A DNA stretch of 64,000 nt. Origin: JBKHXF01 sp046566145 (GTDB lineage: Bacteria > Actinomycetota > Nitriliruptoria > Nitriliruptorales > Nitriliruptoraceae). The first letter of the stretch is position 1; each line of letters starts with the position of its first letter. The stretch is taken from positions 62,001 to 126,000 of the forward strand of contig JBKHXF010000030.1 of the NCBI GenBank assembly GCA_046566145.1. The letters run 5' to 3'. Position numbers and translations under genes: made by a program. This document shows positions 8,452 to 16,870 of the stretch, in pieces. Below the pieces are notes generated by a model, which did not search any database, was not told the origin of the DNA, and worked only from the letters and a program-made list of their open reading frames with translations.

Positions 8452-10154
8452 GGTGGACCTCCTCGACCATCGGGCTCGTCGCCGTCGTGGCCCTCATCGG
8501 GCTCGGCCTCGCCGTGGACGCGGTCGGTCCGGACGCGTCCGTCCCGACACCGACCCCGGCCGTGGTCGGACCCGCCCGCTCGGGTGCCGCGACGTGCGCC
8601 GTCGTCGGGGCGACGGCGGACGCCTCCTCGACCGTCGTCGCGACGGCGCTGCCCGCTGGGGCCGGTGCCGGTGAGGCGCTCGACACCTCGGACGTGACCG
8701 TCGACGTCGTCGCCGAGGGCATCACGCTCGTGGCCGCGACCGCGGAGGTCCCCCCGGGCGCCGGGACCGCGGTGGCCGTGCCCGCCGGCGCTGGCTCGCC
8801 GCTCGTCGCCGCCCGGTGGTTCGACGTCCCGACGACGGTGCACCGCTCGACGGTGCGCTCCGGGGAGGAGGGGGCGGCGGGGCGCCTCGAGGGGCCGTGC
8901 CCCGCCGAGGTGTCCGACCGGTGGATCGTGCCGGGGCTGGCCACCGCCGGCGGTGCGACGGCCCGCCTCGTGCTGGCGAACCCCTACGCGAGCGACGCCT
9001 CGGTGAGCGTCGCCTTCACCACGCCGCAGGGGACGGTGCGCCCGCGCCTGCTCGAGAACGTCGTCGTGCCGGCCGGCGCCGTGCGGACGGTCGAGGTCAA
9101 CGAGCACGCCCCGGAGCAGCCGGACCTCGGCGCGCTGGTGTCGACCCGGTCCGGACGCGCGGTCGTCGAGGCCGTCCAGGAGTTCGATGCGGCGATCGGC
9201 GGCGTCGAGGGGATCGCGCTCGCGCCGGCGGTCGCCGCGCCGGCCGAGACGTGGACCATCCCCTGGTTCACCGACGGGGCCGCGCAGCTGTCGTGGCTCT
9301 GGCTCACGAACCCCGACGACCGCCCGGCGGCCGTGACCCTCACCCTCCACACGACCGAGGGTGGCCTGGTCCCCGAGGGGATCGAGGAGCTGACCCTCGC
9401 GCCGGGCTCCACGCAGCGGGTCGACCTGCGCGGCCTGCTCGGCGAGGGAGGCGGGTCCGGCGCGGTCACCGTGCGCACCGACAACGGGGTCGGCATCGTC
9501 GCCAGCGTCGCGAGCCAGATCCTCGACGAGGAGGACGCGGCGCGGACGGGCGTCGGCATCGGCATCGGCGCCACGGAACCGTCGGCCACCTGGGTCGCCG
9601 CAGGCGGCCCCACCGAGGGCCGCGACCTCTCCCTCACGCTCGTCAACCCGGCGGCGGAGCCCGCCGTGGTGGACGTCGCCGTGTGGACCCCCGGCGGGGT
9701 GTCGCGCCCGCAGGTGCTGCAGGGCCTGTCCGTCGGTGCCGGCGCGTACCTGGCGGCGTCGCTGACGGACGTCCTCCCGGAGACCGAGGCCTACGCGCTG
9801 GTGGTCACCGCGCGGGAGGGCCGGGTCGTCGCCGGCACCGTCGGCCTGGCGCGCTCCGGGTCGCTCGCGTTCGCCGTCTCGACCGCGGCGAGCGGCAGCG
9901 CGCTCGAGGGTGGCGGGACCGTGTCCCCGGTCCTGCGGGTCCCCGGTCTGACCCAGCGGCTCGGCACCCAGCTCGGTCCGCAGGTGGCCGACCCGTTCGC
10001 GCGCCGCGAGCAGTCGGCGGTGCCGGCGCCGACCGACACCGATCCCGTCGAGCTCGACGACCCGCTCGGCGGGACGGGGCCCGACCCGACCGACCCCGAC
10101 CCGACCGACCCCGCGACCGGGCCCGACGGGGCGGGGGAGGACCCCGACGGCTGA
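8448..10154 (+). CDS. DUF5719 membrane-anchored exported protein
   Basis: A 568-residue protein that starts within the stop codon of the glycosyltransferase (GTGA at 8448-8451), implying translational coupling. Residues 7-25 form an N-terminal membrane anchor or signal. The rest is beta-rich exported sequence with recurring motifs of the type LVLANPYA and LWLTNPDD, and it ends in a Pro/Asp/Gly-rich acidic tail from about 525. DUF5719 proteins accompany this GT2 protein next to whiB in many actinobacteria, so it may help export or present the glycan made by its neighbour. That role is inferred from context only. Confidence 0.85.
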   Translation: MRWTSSTIGLVAVVALIGLGLAVDAVGPDASVPTPTPAVVGPARSGAATCAVVGATADASSTVVATALPAGAGAGEALDTSDVTVDVVAEGITLVAATAEVPPGAGTAVAVPAGAGSPLVAARWFDVPTTVHRSTVRSGEEGAAGRLEGPCPAEVSDRWIVPGLATAGGATARLVLANPYASDASVSVAFTTPQGTVRPRLLENVVVPAGAVRTVEVNEHAPEQPDLGALVSTRSGRAVVEAVQEFDAAIGGVEGIALAPAVAAPAETWTIPWFTDGAAQLSWLWLTNPDDRPAAVTLTLHTTEGGLVPEGIEELTLAPGSTQRVDLRGLLGEGGGSGAVTVRTDNGVGIVASVASQILDEEDAARTGVGIGIGATEPSATWVAAGGPTEGRDLSLTLVNPAAEPAVVDVAVWTPGGVSRPQVLQGLSVGAGAYLAASLTDVLPETEAYALVVTAREGRVVAGTVGLARSGSLAFAVSTAASGSALEGGGTVSPVLRVPGLTQRLGTQLGPQVADPFARREQSAVPAPTDTDPVELDDPLGGTGPDPTDPDPTDPATGPDGAGEDPDG

Positions 10155-10169
10155 CGCCGGCGCCGGCGC

Positions 10170-10601
10170 TCAGCCCCAGCCGAGCTCGTCGAGCTCGTCG
10201 TCGTCGAGCCCGAAGTGGTGCGCCACCTCGTGCACGACCGTCTCCTGCACCAGCAGCGCCAGGTCCGCCTTGGTCGTCGCGCGGAGCTCGAGGGGCCGCC
10301 GGAACAGCGTGATGCGGTCGGGCAGCAGGGGGGCGCCGAGGCTGCGCGCCGGCTGCGGCGTGCCCTCGTACAGCCCGAGCAGGATCTCATCGCCGCGGCC
10401 GAGGACGTCGGCGGGAGGGACGTCCGCCACCACGATGGCCACGTTGTCGAGCCGGTCGAGGAACGCCTGCGGCAGGTCCGAGATCGCGTCGGCGACCAGC
10501 CGGTCGAACCGGTCGCCGTTGGTCGCCCGGAAGCCGTCGGTCGGCCGCCGGCGCGGGTCGGCGCCGGCGCGGCGGTGGCGGGCGTGGCGGTCGTCGCGCA
10601 T
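10170..10601 (-). CDS. Metallopeptidase family protein (zincin-like)
   Basis: A 143-residue small zincin from ATG 10601. The longer antisense-overlapping frame was rejected because it runs through the DUF3499 gene. The HExxH motif is at H124-E125-V-A-H128 and is followed by HFGLDDDEL, giving the HExxHxxGxxD zinc site of the Rv3259-type minimal metallopeptidases; zinc would be bound by H124, H128 and D134. It is predicted cytoplasmic with no signal peptide, and the substrate is unknown for the family. It is convergent with the DUF5719 gene. The same gene lies between whiB2 and DUF3499 in mycobacteria, supporting orthology. Confidence 0.9.
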   Translation of the reverse strand: MRDDRHARHRRAGADPRRRPTDGFRATNGDRFDRLVADAISDLPQAFLDRLDNVAIVVADVPPADVLGRGDEILLGLYEGTPQPARSLGAPLLPDRITLFRRPLELRATTKADLALLVQETVVHEVAHHFGLDDDELDELGWG

Positions 10602-10673
10602 CGTGGCAGCGTAGCCCCGCCCGTCGCGGGCCCGGTGTCGGCCCGGTCCACGCACGGCGCAGGGCGGAGATGC

Positions 10674-10702
10674 TTGGCGCGGCGTCGCGCAGGGCGTACC
10701 GT
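10674..10702 (+). promoter_or_regulatory. Predicted leaderless promoter of the DUF3499 gene
   Basis: TTGGCG (10674-10679) and TACCGT (10697-10702) have a 17-bp spacer, and the ATG begins 7 nt after the -10 box. That geometry places the transcription start on or next to the A of the ATG, which is typical of actinobacterial leaderless messages. Confidence 0.6.
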
Positions 10703-10709
10703 CCGCGCG

Positions 10710-11297
10710 ATGGCAGCCACCCACGGACACCGGCACCCCGCACGCGACACGGTCGTGCGGCCCATCTCCCGCGCGTCCGGCCGGCCCTGCGCCCGCCCCG
10801 GGTGCCCCTCGCCGGCGGCGTCGAGCCTGGTCTTCTCCTACGGGGCGCGCGAGGCCCAGATCGTCCCGCTGCTCGAGGAGCGAGCCCCCGAGGCGTACGA
10901 CCTCTGCGGCCAGCACGCCGAGCGAACCACCCCGCCCCACGGCTGGACGCTGATCGACCGTCGCCCGGCGGGGGACGAGCCCGAGCCGGCCACGTCGGCG
11001 GAGGGGTACGGCGGTGCCGACACCGTCGCCGTGCTGGCCGCGGCCCTGCGCGGGCCGCTCGACGGTGTCTCCGGTGCACGGCACGACGCCGACGGACCCG
11101 ACCACGGTGCCGCGCTCGACGACCTCGACCCGGACGACGAGAGCGCCGACCTGCGACTCGCCCTCGAGGAGCTCGCGGCGGTGGCCAACGACCACCCCGG
11201 GGGGATCGTCGAGATGCGCCGGCCCGAGCCGCCGTCGTCCGCCCCGCCCGATGGGTCCGAGGAGCCGGGACGACCGCCGTTGGCCCGGCGCGACTGA
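10710..11297 (+). CDS. DUF3499 family protein
   Basis: A 195-residue protein from ATG 10710; the frame is open further upstream but the promoter geometry fixes this start. The N-terminal 80 residues hold a putative zinc site, C27-x4-C32 and C66-x2-H69, around the motif SLVFSYGAREAQIVPL. The C-terminal half is acidic and probably disordered. DUF3499 proteins (Rv3258c in M. tuberculosis) are conserved between the zincin and phosphomannomutase genes, but their function is unknown. A strong hairpin follows the gene. Confidence 0.88.
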   Translation: MAATHGHRHPARDTVVRPISRASGRPCARPGCPSPAASSLVFSYGAREAQIVPLLEERAPEAYDLCGQHAERTTPPHGWTLIDRRPAGDEPEPATSAEGYGGADTVAVLAAALRGPLDGVSGARHDADGPDHGAALDDLDPDDESADLRLALEELAAVANDHPGGIVEMRRPEPPSSAPPDGSEEPGRPPLARRD

Positions 11298-11317
11298 GGC
11301 CCCTCGTCGCCACCCTG

Positions 11318-11339
11318 CACCCGCGCCCCGGCGCGGGTG
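11318..11339 (+). terminator. Rho-independent-like terminator after DUF3499
   Basis: A 10-bp perfect stem (CACCCGCGCC and GGCGCGGGTG) with a 2-nt centre is followed by a TCGTCTT stretch. It separates the DUF3499 transcript from the next gene. Confidence 0.55.
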
Positions 11340-11458
11340 TCGTCTTGGGTGGGCGTCCCGAGCCCGTCGCGCCGCCCAGCCGGTTGTGTCACGGGCGGAT
11401 GCGATGCTGGGACGGCCCCGGCGGCTCCTCCAGACTGGAGTGTGGCGGTTGTGGTTTC

Positions 11459-11480
11459 TTGGGTGTCAGCATCCTAAGAT
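11459..11480 (+). promoter_or_regulatory. AT-rich promoter with overlapping DtxR-like dyad
   Basis: A near-consensus -10 (TAAGAT, 11475-11480) lies in an unusually AT-rich patch. Overlapping it is a 19-bp imperfect dyad at 11459-11477 whose outer arms read TTGGG and CCTAA. The frame and outer arms resemble IdeR/DtxR-family boxes (TTAGG-N9-CCTAA); about 11 of 19 positions agree with the IdeR consensus as I recall it. An outer perfect inverted repeat (GGCGGTT at 11444-11450, AACCGCC at 11491-11497) brackets the element. No good -35 is visible, which would fit an activated or regulated promoter. Confidence 0.35.
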
Positions 11481-11517
11481 ACGCCCGCCCAACCGCCGAC
11501 GGAGAGGACGGGCCACC

Positions 11518-11859
11518 GTGGCGCTCGACCGTGACCTGACCGCCGCCGTCCGACGGCTCGACCCGTTCGACCTGCGTCGGTTGATGATCGTCGTGCGCGG
11601 CCTGCTGCTCCACGCGGACGGCGCGGTGGGCGACGTCGTGGACGCGCAGGGCGAGCCCGTGGGGGTCAGCTACCACCAGGAGCACGTGCGCTGCGGCAAG
11701 GAGTCCTGTGGGACGTGCCCACACGGGCCCTACTGGTACGCGACGTGGCGCGAGGACGGCCGGACCCGGCGGCAGTACGTCGGGCGACACCTGCCGGGCC
11801 AGCCGCTGGAGCCGGTCGTCCCCGACCTAGCAGCCGCCACCCGGGGAGACGACGGTTAG
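11518..11859 (+). CDS. DUF6788-like small zinc-ribbon protein
   Basis: A 113-residue protein from GTG 11518 with an upstream GAGAGG. The core is a Cys-rich knuckle, C59-G-K-x2-C64-x2-C67-x-H69-GPYWY, followed by WREDGRTRRQYVG, matching the small DUF6788-type proteins that occur alone or near mobile and resistance genes. A metal-binding, perhaps nucleic-acid-binding, role is inferred. It sits between DUF3499 and manB, which are adjacent in M. tuberculosis, so it looks like an insertion into a conserved block. It has its own AT-rich regulated-looking promoter, with a terminator upstream insulating it. Confidence 0.75.
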   Translation: MALDRDLTAAVRRLDPFDLRRLMIVVRGLLLHADGAVGDVVDAQGEPVGVSYHQEHVRCGKESCGTCPHGPYWYATWREDGRTRRQYVGRHLPGQPLEPVVPDLAAATRGDDG

Positions 11860-11933
11860 GCTCCACGGCCCGCCGACGGCGAGCCCGTCCGTTCCCGTCG
11901 TCGGCGCCGTCCGACCGACCCCAGGGGATCACC

Positions 11934-13295
11934 GTGACCGACCCGTCCGTGCTCGACGACATCGTGAAGGCCTACGACGTGCGTGGCCTCGTCGACGGTC
12001 AGCTCACGCCGGACGTGGCCGAGGCGTTGGGTGCCGCTGCGGCGCACGTGCTGGCGGGCGGCTCCGGCGGCCTGGTGGTGGGCCACGACATGCGGCCCTC
12101 GTCGCCGGAGCTCGTCGCCGCCTTCACGCGCGGCGTGACCAGGCAGGGGGTCGACGTCGTCCACGTCGGGCTCGCCTCCACCGACATGCTCTACTTCGCC
12201 TCCGGCGTCCTCGACCTGCCGGGCGCGATGTTCACGGCATCCCACAACCCGCCCACGTACAACGGCATCAAGCTGTGCCGGGCCGGGGCGCAGCCGGTCT
12301 CCATCGACACCGGCCTCGGGGAGATCCGCGACCGCGCGAAGGCCGGGGTCCCCGCGCCGGCGGCCGCGGCCGGTACCGAGCGGCACGAGGACATGCTGGA
12401 GCGCTTCGGCGCCCACGTCCGGTCGTTCGTCGACACCAGCCTGCTCTCCGAGGTGCGCATCGCGGTGGACGCGGGCAACGGCATGGGGGGTCACGTGGTC
12501 CCGGCCGCCTTCGCCGGGCTGCCCATCGAGGTCGACGAGCTGTACTTCGAGCTCGACGGCTCGTTCCCGAACCACCCCGCGAACCCCATCGAGCCGGAGA
12601 ACCTCGCGGACCTGCAGGCGCACGTGCGCGAGCACGGCCTCCCGCTCGGCCTCGCGTTCGACGGGGACGCCGACCGGATGTTCGCCGTCGACGAGCGGGG
12701 CGAGCCGGTCCCCTCGGCGCTGATCGGTGCCGTCGTGGCGGACCGGATGCTCGCACGTGACCCGGGCGCGACCGTCCTCTACAACCTGATCTGCTCGCGC
12801 GTCGTGCCGGAGACGGTGGAGGCCGCCGGTGGCACGGCGGTGCGGACCCGGGTCGGGCACTCCTTCATCAAGCAGACGATGGCCGAGACGGACGCGGTGT
12901 TCGCCGTCGAGCACTCGGGTCACTACTACTTCCGCGACAACTACCGGGCGGATTCGGGCCTCATCGCGGCCCTCGTCCTGCTCGAGGCCGTCGCGGAGGC
13001 GGGGGCACCCCTGAGCGAGGTCGTGGCCCCCTACGCCCGGACCTCGCTCTCCGGGGAGCTGAACTTCACGGTCGTCGACCAGGACGCGGCGGTCGCCGCC
13101 GTCCGGGAGGTGTTCGCCGAGCGGACCCGCGCGTCGGACACCGAGGACGGCCTCACCGTCGTGCTCGAGCACGGCTGGTTCAACCTCCGCGCGTCGAACA
13201 CCGAGCCGCTGCTCCGTCTCAACGTCGAGGGGGACGACGAGGCGGCCATGACGGCGATCCGCGACGAGGTCGCGGCTACCGTGCAGGCCGGCTGA
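11934..13295 (+). CDS. manB: Phosphomannomutase/phosphoglucomutase
   Basis: A 453-residue alpha-D-phosphohexomutase interconverting mannose-6-phosphate and mannose-1-phosphate (possibly also glucose phosphates), feeding GDP-mannose for mannosylated envelope glycans. The catalytic phosphoserine is S103 in TASHNPP; the metal loop is D243-G-D245-A-D247-R; the substrate phosphate loop is R419-ASNTEP. All four domains are full length. GTG 11934 is preferred for its AGGGG site; the upstream frame is low complexity. It is followed closely by the Trm112-like and isomerase genes, forming the conserved manB-manA-like supply operon. Confidence 0.95.
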   Translation: MTDPSVLDDIVKAYDVRGLVDGQLTPDVAEALGAAAAHVLAGGSGGLVVGHDMRPSSPELVAAFTRGVTRQGVDVVHVGLASTDMLYFASGVLDLPGAMFTASHNPPTYNGIKLCRAGAQPVSIDTGLGEIRDRAKAGVPAPAAAAGTERHEDMLERFGAHVRSFVDTSLLSEVRIAVDAGNGMGGHVVPAAFAGLPIEVDELYFELDGSFPNHPANPIEPENLADLQAHVREHGLPLGLAFDGDADRMFAVDERGEPVPSALIGAVVADRMLARDPGATVLYNLICSRVVPETVEAAGGTAVRTRVGHSFIKQTMAETDAVFAVEHSGHYYFRDNYRADSGLIAALVLLEAVAEAGAPLSEVVAPYARTSLSGELNFTVVDQDAAVAAVREVFAERTRASDTEDGLTVVLEHGWFNLRASNTEPLLRLNVEGDDEAAMTAIRDEVAATVQAG

Positions 13296-13321
13296 GCCCA
13301 CCCACCGACAGGAGCAGCACC

Positions 13322-13501
13322 GTGGCCCTCGACGAGCGCCTGATCGACATCCTCGTCTGTCCTGACTGCCACGGCGAGGTGGCGTACAAGGAGCGCCGCA
13401 AGGTGGTGCTGTGCACCGCCTGCGGGTTGCAGTTCCCGGTCGTCGACGGCATCCCCGTGATGCTGGTCGAGGAGGCGAAGGCCCGGCGGGCGACGTCGTG
13501 A
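13322..13501 (+). CDS. Trm112-like zinc finger protein
   Basis: A 59-residue protein with two CxxC pairs, C13-P-D-C16 and C31-T-A-C34, and the characteristic LVCPDC opening and FPVVDGIPVML closing segments of the Trm112/UPF0434 family. Family members are small zinc proteins that activate or stabilise partner methyltransferases; the bacterial partner here is unknown. It begins 26 bp after manB and its stop overlaps the GTG of the SIS isomerase (GTGA, 13498-13501), so it is cotranslated with sugar-phosphate enzymes, as in other actinobacteria. Confidence 0.9.
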   Translation: MALDERLIDILVCPDCHGEVAYKERRKVVLCTACGLQFPVVDGIPVMLVEEAKARRATS

Positions 13502-14562
13502 CCGCGTCCGCGCTCGACCCCGGCGCCGTCGACCTGGACGTGCTCGACCCGGGTGGGATGCTGCGCACGGTCGAGGCCTCGGGCGACCAGTGGCGTCGGG
13601 CCGTCGACCTCGCGCTGGCTGCCCCACCGCCCGCCCTGACCATGCCCCGGGCCGTGGTGGTGGTCGGCATGGGTGGCTCCGGCATCGCCGGCGACGTGGC
13701 GACGCTGTTCGCCGACCGCGCCGGCCGCGTGCCGGTGCGGGCGCACAAGGCCTACGACCTGCCGGCCTGGGTGGGGCCGCAGGACCTCGTCGTCGCGGTG
13801 TCCTACAGCGGCAACACCGAGGAGACGCACGCGGCGCTCGACGTGGCCGAGGAGCGGGGAGCGGCGGTCTCGGCGGTGACGTCCGGCGGCCGGCTGCTCG
13901 ACCGCGCGCAGGCAGCGGGCTGGCCCACCACGGTGGTGCCGGGGGGCCAGCAACCGCGGGCGTCGCTGCCCCTGCTCGCCGCACCCACGCTCGTCGCCCT
14001 CGTCCGCGCCGGTGTGCTCGCCGACGGGCTGCTCGAGGACCTCCGCACGGTCGGTGACCACGTCGACGCCGTGGTCGAGCGGCTGGGCTGGGACGGCACC
14101 GACGACCGACTCCGTGAGGTGGCGACCGCCCTCGACGCCGGACTCCCGGTCGTCTACGGCGGCGTGGGGCTCGCGGCCCTCGTGGCCGAGCGTGCCCGGT
14201 GCCAGATCAACGAGAACGCCAAGCGCCCGGCGATGTCCAACGCCCTGCCGGAGGCCGACCACAACGAGCTCGTCGGGTGGGAGACCGGCCTGCCGTCGAC
14301 GCCCCTGGCCTGGTGGGAGATCCGCAGCCCGGACGACGAGCACCCCCAGGTGGCCCGCCGCTTCGACGCCACCTTCGCGGCGTCGAGCGACGCCTTCGCG
14401 AGCCGGACCGTCAGCGAGCTGCGCGGGCCCAACGGGCTCGCCCGCTTCGCCGCCGGCGTCGTCGAGGTCGACCTCGTCTCCGTCTACCTCGCGCTGCTCG
14501 GCGGCGTCGACCCCACCCCGGTGGCCTCGATCGAGCAGCTCAAGGCCACCATCGCCGGCTGA
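13498..14562 (+). CDS. SIS-domain bifunctional phosphoglucose/phosphomannose isomerase family protein
   Basis: A 354-residue double-SIS protein of the archaeal/actinobacterial Pgi/Pmi type, predicted to interconvert fructose-6-phosphate with mannose- or glucose-6-phosphate. Sugar-phosphate binding motifs are GMGGSGIAGD at 57-66 and SYSGNTEET at 102-110. The conserved late segment INENAKRPAMSNALPEADHNEL, with its catalytic-type Glu and His, is also present. Its GTG lies inside the Trm112-like stop codon. Rv3256c occupies the same position in M. tuberculosis. Together with ManB it would supply mannose-1-phosphate from glycolysis. Confidence 0.88.
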   Translation: MTASALDPGAVDLDVLDPGGMLRTVEASGDQWRRAVDLALAAPPPALTMPRAVVVVGMGGSGIAGDVATLFADRAGRVPVRAHKAYDLPAWVGPQDLVVAVSYSGNTEETHAALDVAEERGAAVSAVTSGGRLLDRAQAAGWPTTVVPGGQQPRASLPLLAAPTLVALVRAGVLADGLLEDLRTVGDHVDAVVERLGWDGTDDRLREVATALDAGLPVVYGGVGLAALVAERARCQINENAKRPAMSNALPEADHNELVGWETGLPSTPLAWWEIRSPDDEHPQVARRFDATFAASSDAFASRTVSELRGPNGLARFAAGVVEVDLVSVYLALLGGVDPTPVASIEQLKATIAG

Positions 14563-14637
14563 GTCCTGACAGCTGAACCCTGACCTGACACCGAGACCGC
14601 CCGGCGCCGGCCGCCGGCACCACACCGAGGAGCCCCC

Positions 14638-15453
14638 GTGTCCGAGATCGAGGAGGCCGTCGAACGGGCCGCGCTGAGCCTGCGGACCCGGCTGGGAGGC
14701 CGCGCCCCCACCCTGCTGCTGACGCTGGGCTCGGGGCTCGGGGCCGTCGCCGACCGCATCGAGGACGCCATCGACGTCCCGGTGGCGGCCATCCCGGGGC
14801 TCGCGACCTCCACGGTGCCCGGCCACGCCGGCCTGCTCCGCTTCGGGTGGCTCGGGGACCGCGAGGTCATGGCCTCGATCGGGCGCATCCACCTCTACGA
14901 GGGCCACTCCCCGCACGACGTGGTCCGCACGGTCGAGGTGGCCGCGGCCCTCGGCTGCGACACGTCCGTGGTGACCAACGCCGCCGGCGGGCTCGACCCC
15001 ACGCTGCGGCCGGGTGACCTGCTGCTCATCACCGACCACCTGAACCTGACCGGCGTGTCGCCGCTGACGGGCCGGCTGCGCGACGGGGCGCCCGTGTTCC
15101 TCGACATGGCCGGGGCCTACGACGCCGTCCTGCGCGACCTCGCGGTCGAGGTCGCCGAGGCCCGCGGCGACCGGCTGCGCGCCGGGGTCTACGCCGGCCT
15201 CCCCGGTCCCGCCTACGAGACGCCGGCAGAGGTCGCGATGCTGCGCACGCTGGGCGCCGACGCGGTGGGGATGTCGACCGTGCTCGAGGTGATCGCGGCG
15301 CGGTCCCACGGGATGCGGGTCCTCGGGCTGTCGTCGATCACCAACGTGCACGGCGAGGGGGTCGCGACGTCACACGCCGAGGTCCTCGAGGTCGGCGCGG
15401 AGGCCGCGGCCCGCCTGGGCCAGCTCCTGCTCGACCTGCTCCCTCGCTGCTGA
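14638..15453 (+). CDS. Purine nucleoside phosphorylase (trimeric, PNP/MTAP family)
   Basis: A 271-residue phosphorylase that cleaves purine nucleosides with phosphate to base and ribose-1-phosphate in salvage. Motifs include LTLGSGLG near the N-terminus (phosphate loop), GRIHLYEGHSPHDVVRT, the VTNAAGGL strand, and the base-binding segment VGMSTVLEVIAARSHGMRVLGLSSITN. The usual STVPE is STVLE here, a small deviation. The GTG start has a GAGGAG site. It lies 75 bp after the isomerase gene. Confidence 0.93.
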   Translation: MSEIEEAVERAALSLRTRLGGRAPTLLLTLGSGLGAVADRIEDAIDVPVAAIPGLATSTVPGHAGLLRFGWLGDREVMASIGRIHLYEGHSPHDVVRTVEVAAALGCDTSVVTNAAGGLDPTLRPGDLLLITDHLNLTGVSPLTGRLRDGAPVFLDMAGAYDAVLRDLAVEVAEARGDRLRAGVYAGLPGPAYETPAEVAMLRTLGADAVGMSTVLEVIAARSHGMRVLGLSSITNVHGEGVATSHAEVLEVGAEAAARLGQLLLDLLPRC

Positions 15454-15556
15454 GGGCGGCGGCCAGGTCCGCGGGCGGTCCGGGTCCGCGGCGCTCGTCC
15501 ACAACGACCGGCCGAGCCGGCCGGCGGTCGGGCGCTCGAGCGACGACGGTCCTCGT

Positions 15557-16306
15557 GTGCGTGCCCTCCTCGACCTCCTCGCCCCCCGTCGGTGCCTGGC
15601 CTGCGCCGCGCCGGCGCCGCCCCCGTGGTGCGACGCCTGCACGAGACGGACCGAGCTCCTGCGGCTGGTCGACGCCTGCGGCCGCTGTGGCGGTGCTGGC
15701 GGTGACGGTCACCGCGCCGGCGGACGGGGGTGCTGGCCGACGGGGTCCCCGATCCTGCGCTCACGAGCGGTGTTCGACTACACCGGGCCGGTGGCGGACG
15801 CGATCGTCGCCGCGAAGCGCGTCGACGCCCCGCCGGTGTGGCCCGCGCTCGCGCGCCACCTCGCCGCGCTGCTCCGTGCGGTGCCCGGCCCGACGAGCCC
15901 GGACGTCGTCACCTGGGTGCCGTCCCGGTCCGACGCGGTGCGCGCGCGTGGGGTCGACCACGCCCGGGTGCTCGGGAGGGCCGCCGGCGCGGCGCTCGGC
16001 CTGCCCGCGCTCCCGCTCCTCGCGGCGGCCCCCGGGCGGCCCGACCAGGCAGCCCGCACCGGGCCGGTACGGCGCCAGGTCCGTCCGGACGACCTGGTCC
16101 CGGTCGTGCCGGTGGCCGGTGCGCGGGTGCTGCTCGTCGACGACGTGCTGACGACGGGAGCGACGCTCGGACTGGCGGCCTGGGTCCTGCGACGCGCGGG
16201 AGCCGCGTCGGTCGAGGCGTCCGTCCTCGCCCGTGCCGGCGCCCACACGCTCGGGTTCCGCTGGGCGGCCCCACCGACGAGCCCGCTCCCCGGCGCACAC
16301 CGGTGA
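15557..16306 (+). CDS. comF: ComF family amidophosphoribosyltransferase-like protein
   Basis: A 249-residue ComF/GntX protein. The N-terminus carries a zinc-finger-like set of cysteines (C13, C16, C25, C28 and a later CGRC pair); the C-terminal phosphoribosyltransferase fold has the PRPP loop VLLVDDVLTTGAT. Members support DNA uptake in naturally competent bacteria, but most actinobacterial copies have unknown roles. In M. tuberculosis the comF gene also precedes the hibernation factor and secA. Two GTG codons overlap at the start; 15557 is in frame. Confidence 0.88.
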   Translation: MRALLDLLAPRRCLACAAPAPPPWCDACTRRTELLRLVDACGRCGGAGGDGHRAGGRGCWPTGSPILRSRAVFDYTGPVADAIVAAKRVDAPPVWPALARHLAALLRAVPGPTSPDVVTWVPSRSDAVRARGVDHARVLGRAAGAALGLPALPLLAAAPGRPDQAARTGPVRRQVRPDDLVPVVPVAGARVLLVDDVLTTGATLGLAAWVLRRAGAASVEASVLARAGAHTLGFRWAAPPTSPLPGAHR

Positions 16307-16369
16307 GCGGTGGGTGGGGTGTCGCACGGCCACCTGCCGTTCAGCCCGTCGTCACGGTCCGGGCCTCGC

Positions 16370-16403
16370 TAGCGTTCGGATCCCGGCGCCGGTGACGGCG
16401 CCG
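16370..16403 (+). promoter_or_regulatory. Candidate -10 and 5' leader hairpin of the hibernation factor gene
   Basis: TAGCGT at 16370-16375 is a TAnnnT-type -10 without a clear -35. Just downstream a 7-bp stem (CGGCGCC and GGCGCCG, 16384-16403, loop 6 nt) would lie at the start of a leader of about 120 nt before the hpf ATG. Confidence 0.35.
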
Positions 16404-16504
16404 ACCGGAACTGCGCCGGGTACCCGTCGCGACCGAAACCGGCCGCGACGCTCACCCCCGGGCGCACGCCCGGCGGGCCAACTCGATCGACACGAGGAGG
16501 TCCC

Positions 16505-16852
16505 ATGCAGGTCACCGTGAAGGGCAAGAACCTCGACGTCCCCGCCCACGTGCGGGACGAGGCCATCGCGAAGCTCTCGAAGGTCCGCAACATCTTCGAT
16601 CGCTTCATCGACATGGAGATCGTCTTCTCCGAGGAGTCCAACCCTCGGATCGAGGACAAGGTGCACTGCGAGGTGATCCTTCACGCGAAGGGTCGGTACC
16701 TGCGTGCGACGGCCGCCGCGCCGGACCCGCTCACCGCGATCGACCGCGTGGAGGCGAAGCTGTCCCGGCAGGTCCGCAAGCTCAAGACGAAGCTCGTGGA
16801 CCACAACCGTCGCCAGGCGCCGGCCACCGTGGGCGTGACCGGAGAGGAGTGA
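16505..16852 (+). CDS. hpf: Ribosome hibernation promoting factor, short form
   Basis: A 115-residue HPF/RaiA N-terminal domain with the beta-alpha-beta fold signatures MQVTVKGKNLDVPAHVRDEA and a basic helix with RKLKTKLVDHNRRQ. Such proteins sit in the decoding centre of idle ribosomes. Most actinobacteria carry a long form with a C-terminal dimerisation domain; here the frame ends after the first domain, and a hairpin follows at once with no remnant of the second domain, so this is a natural short form rather than a frameshift. GAGGAGG precedes the ATG. The position between comF and the regulator/secA matches M. tuberculosis. Confidence 0.92.
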   Translation: MQVTVKGKNLDVPAHVRDEAIAKLSKVRNIFDRFIDMEIVFSEESNPRIEDKVHCEVILHAKGRYLRATAAAPDPLTAIDRVEAKLSRQVRKLKTKLVDHNRRQAPATVGVTGEE

Positions 16853-16870
16853 GCGCCCCACCCCACCACC

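Noticed and set aside
10157..10166. GCCGGCGCC-rich words, frequent throughout, considered as a REP-like or uptake motif.
   Set aside because: Most occurrences lie in coding sequence as Ala-Gly-Ala codons, so the frequency follows from composition. No clustering or orientation bias was evident by eye.
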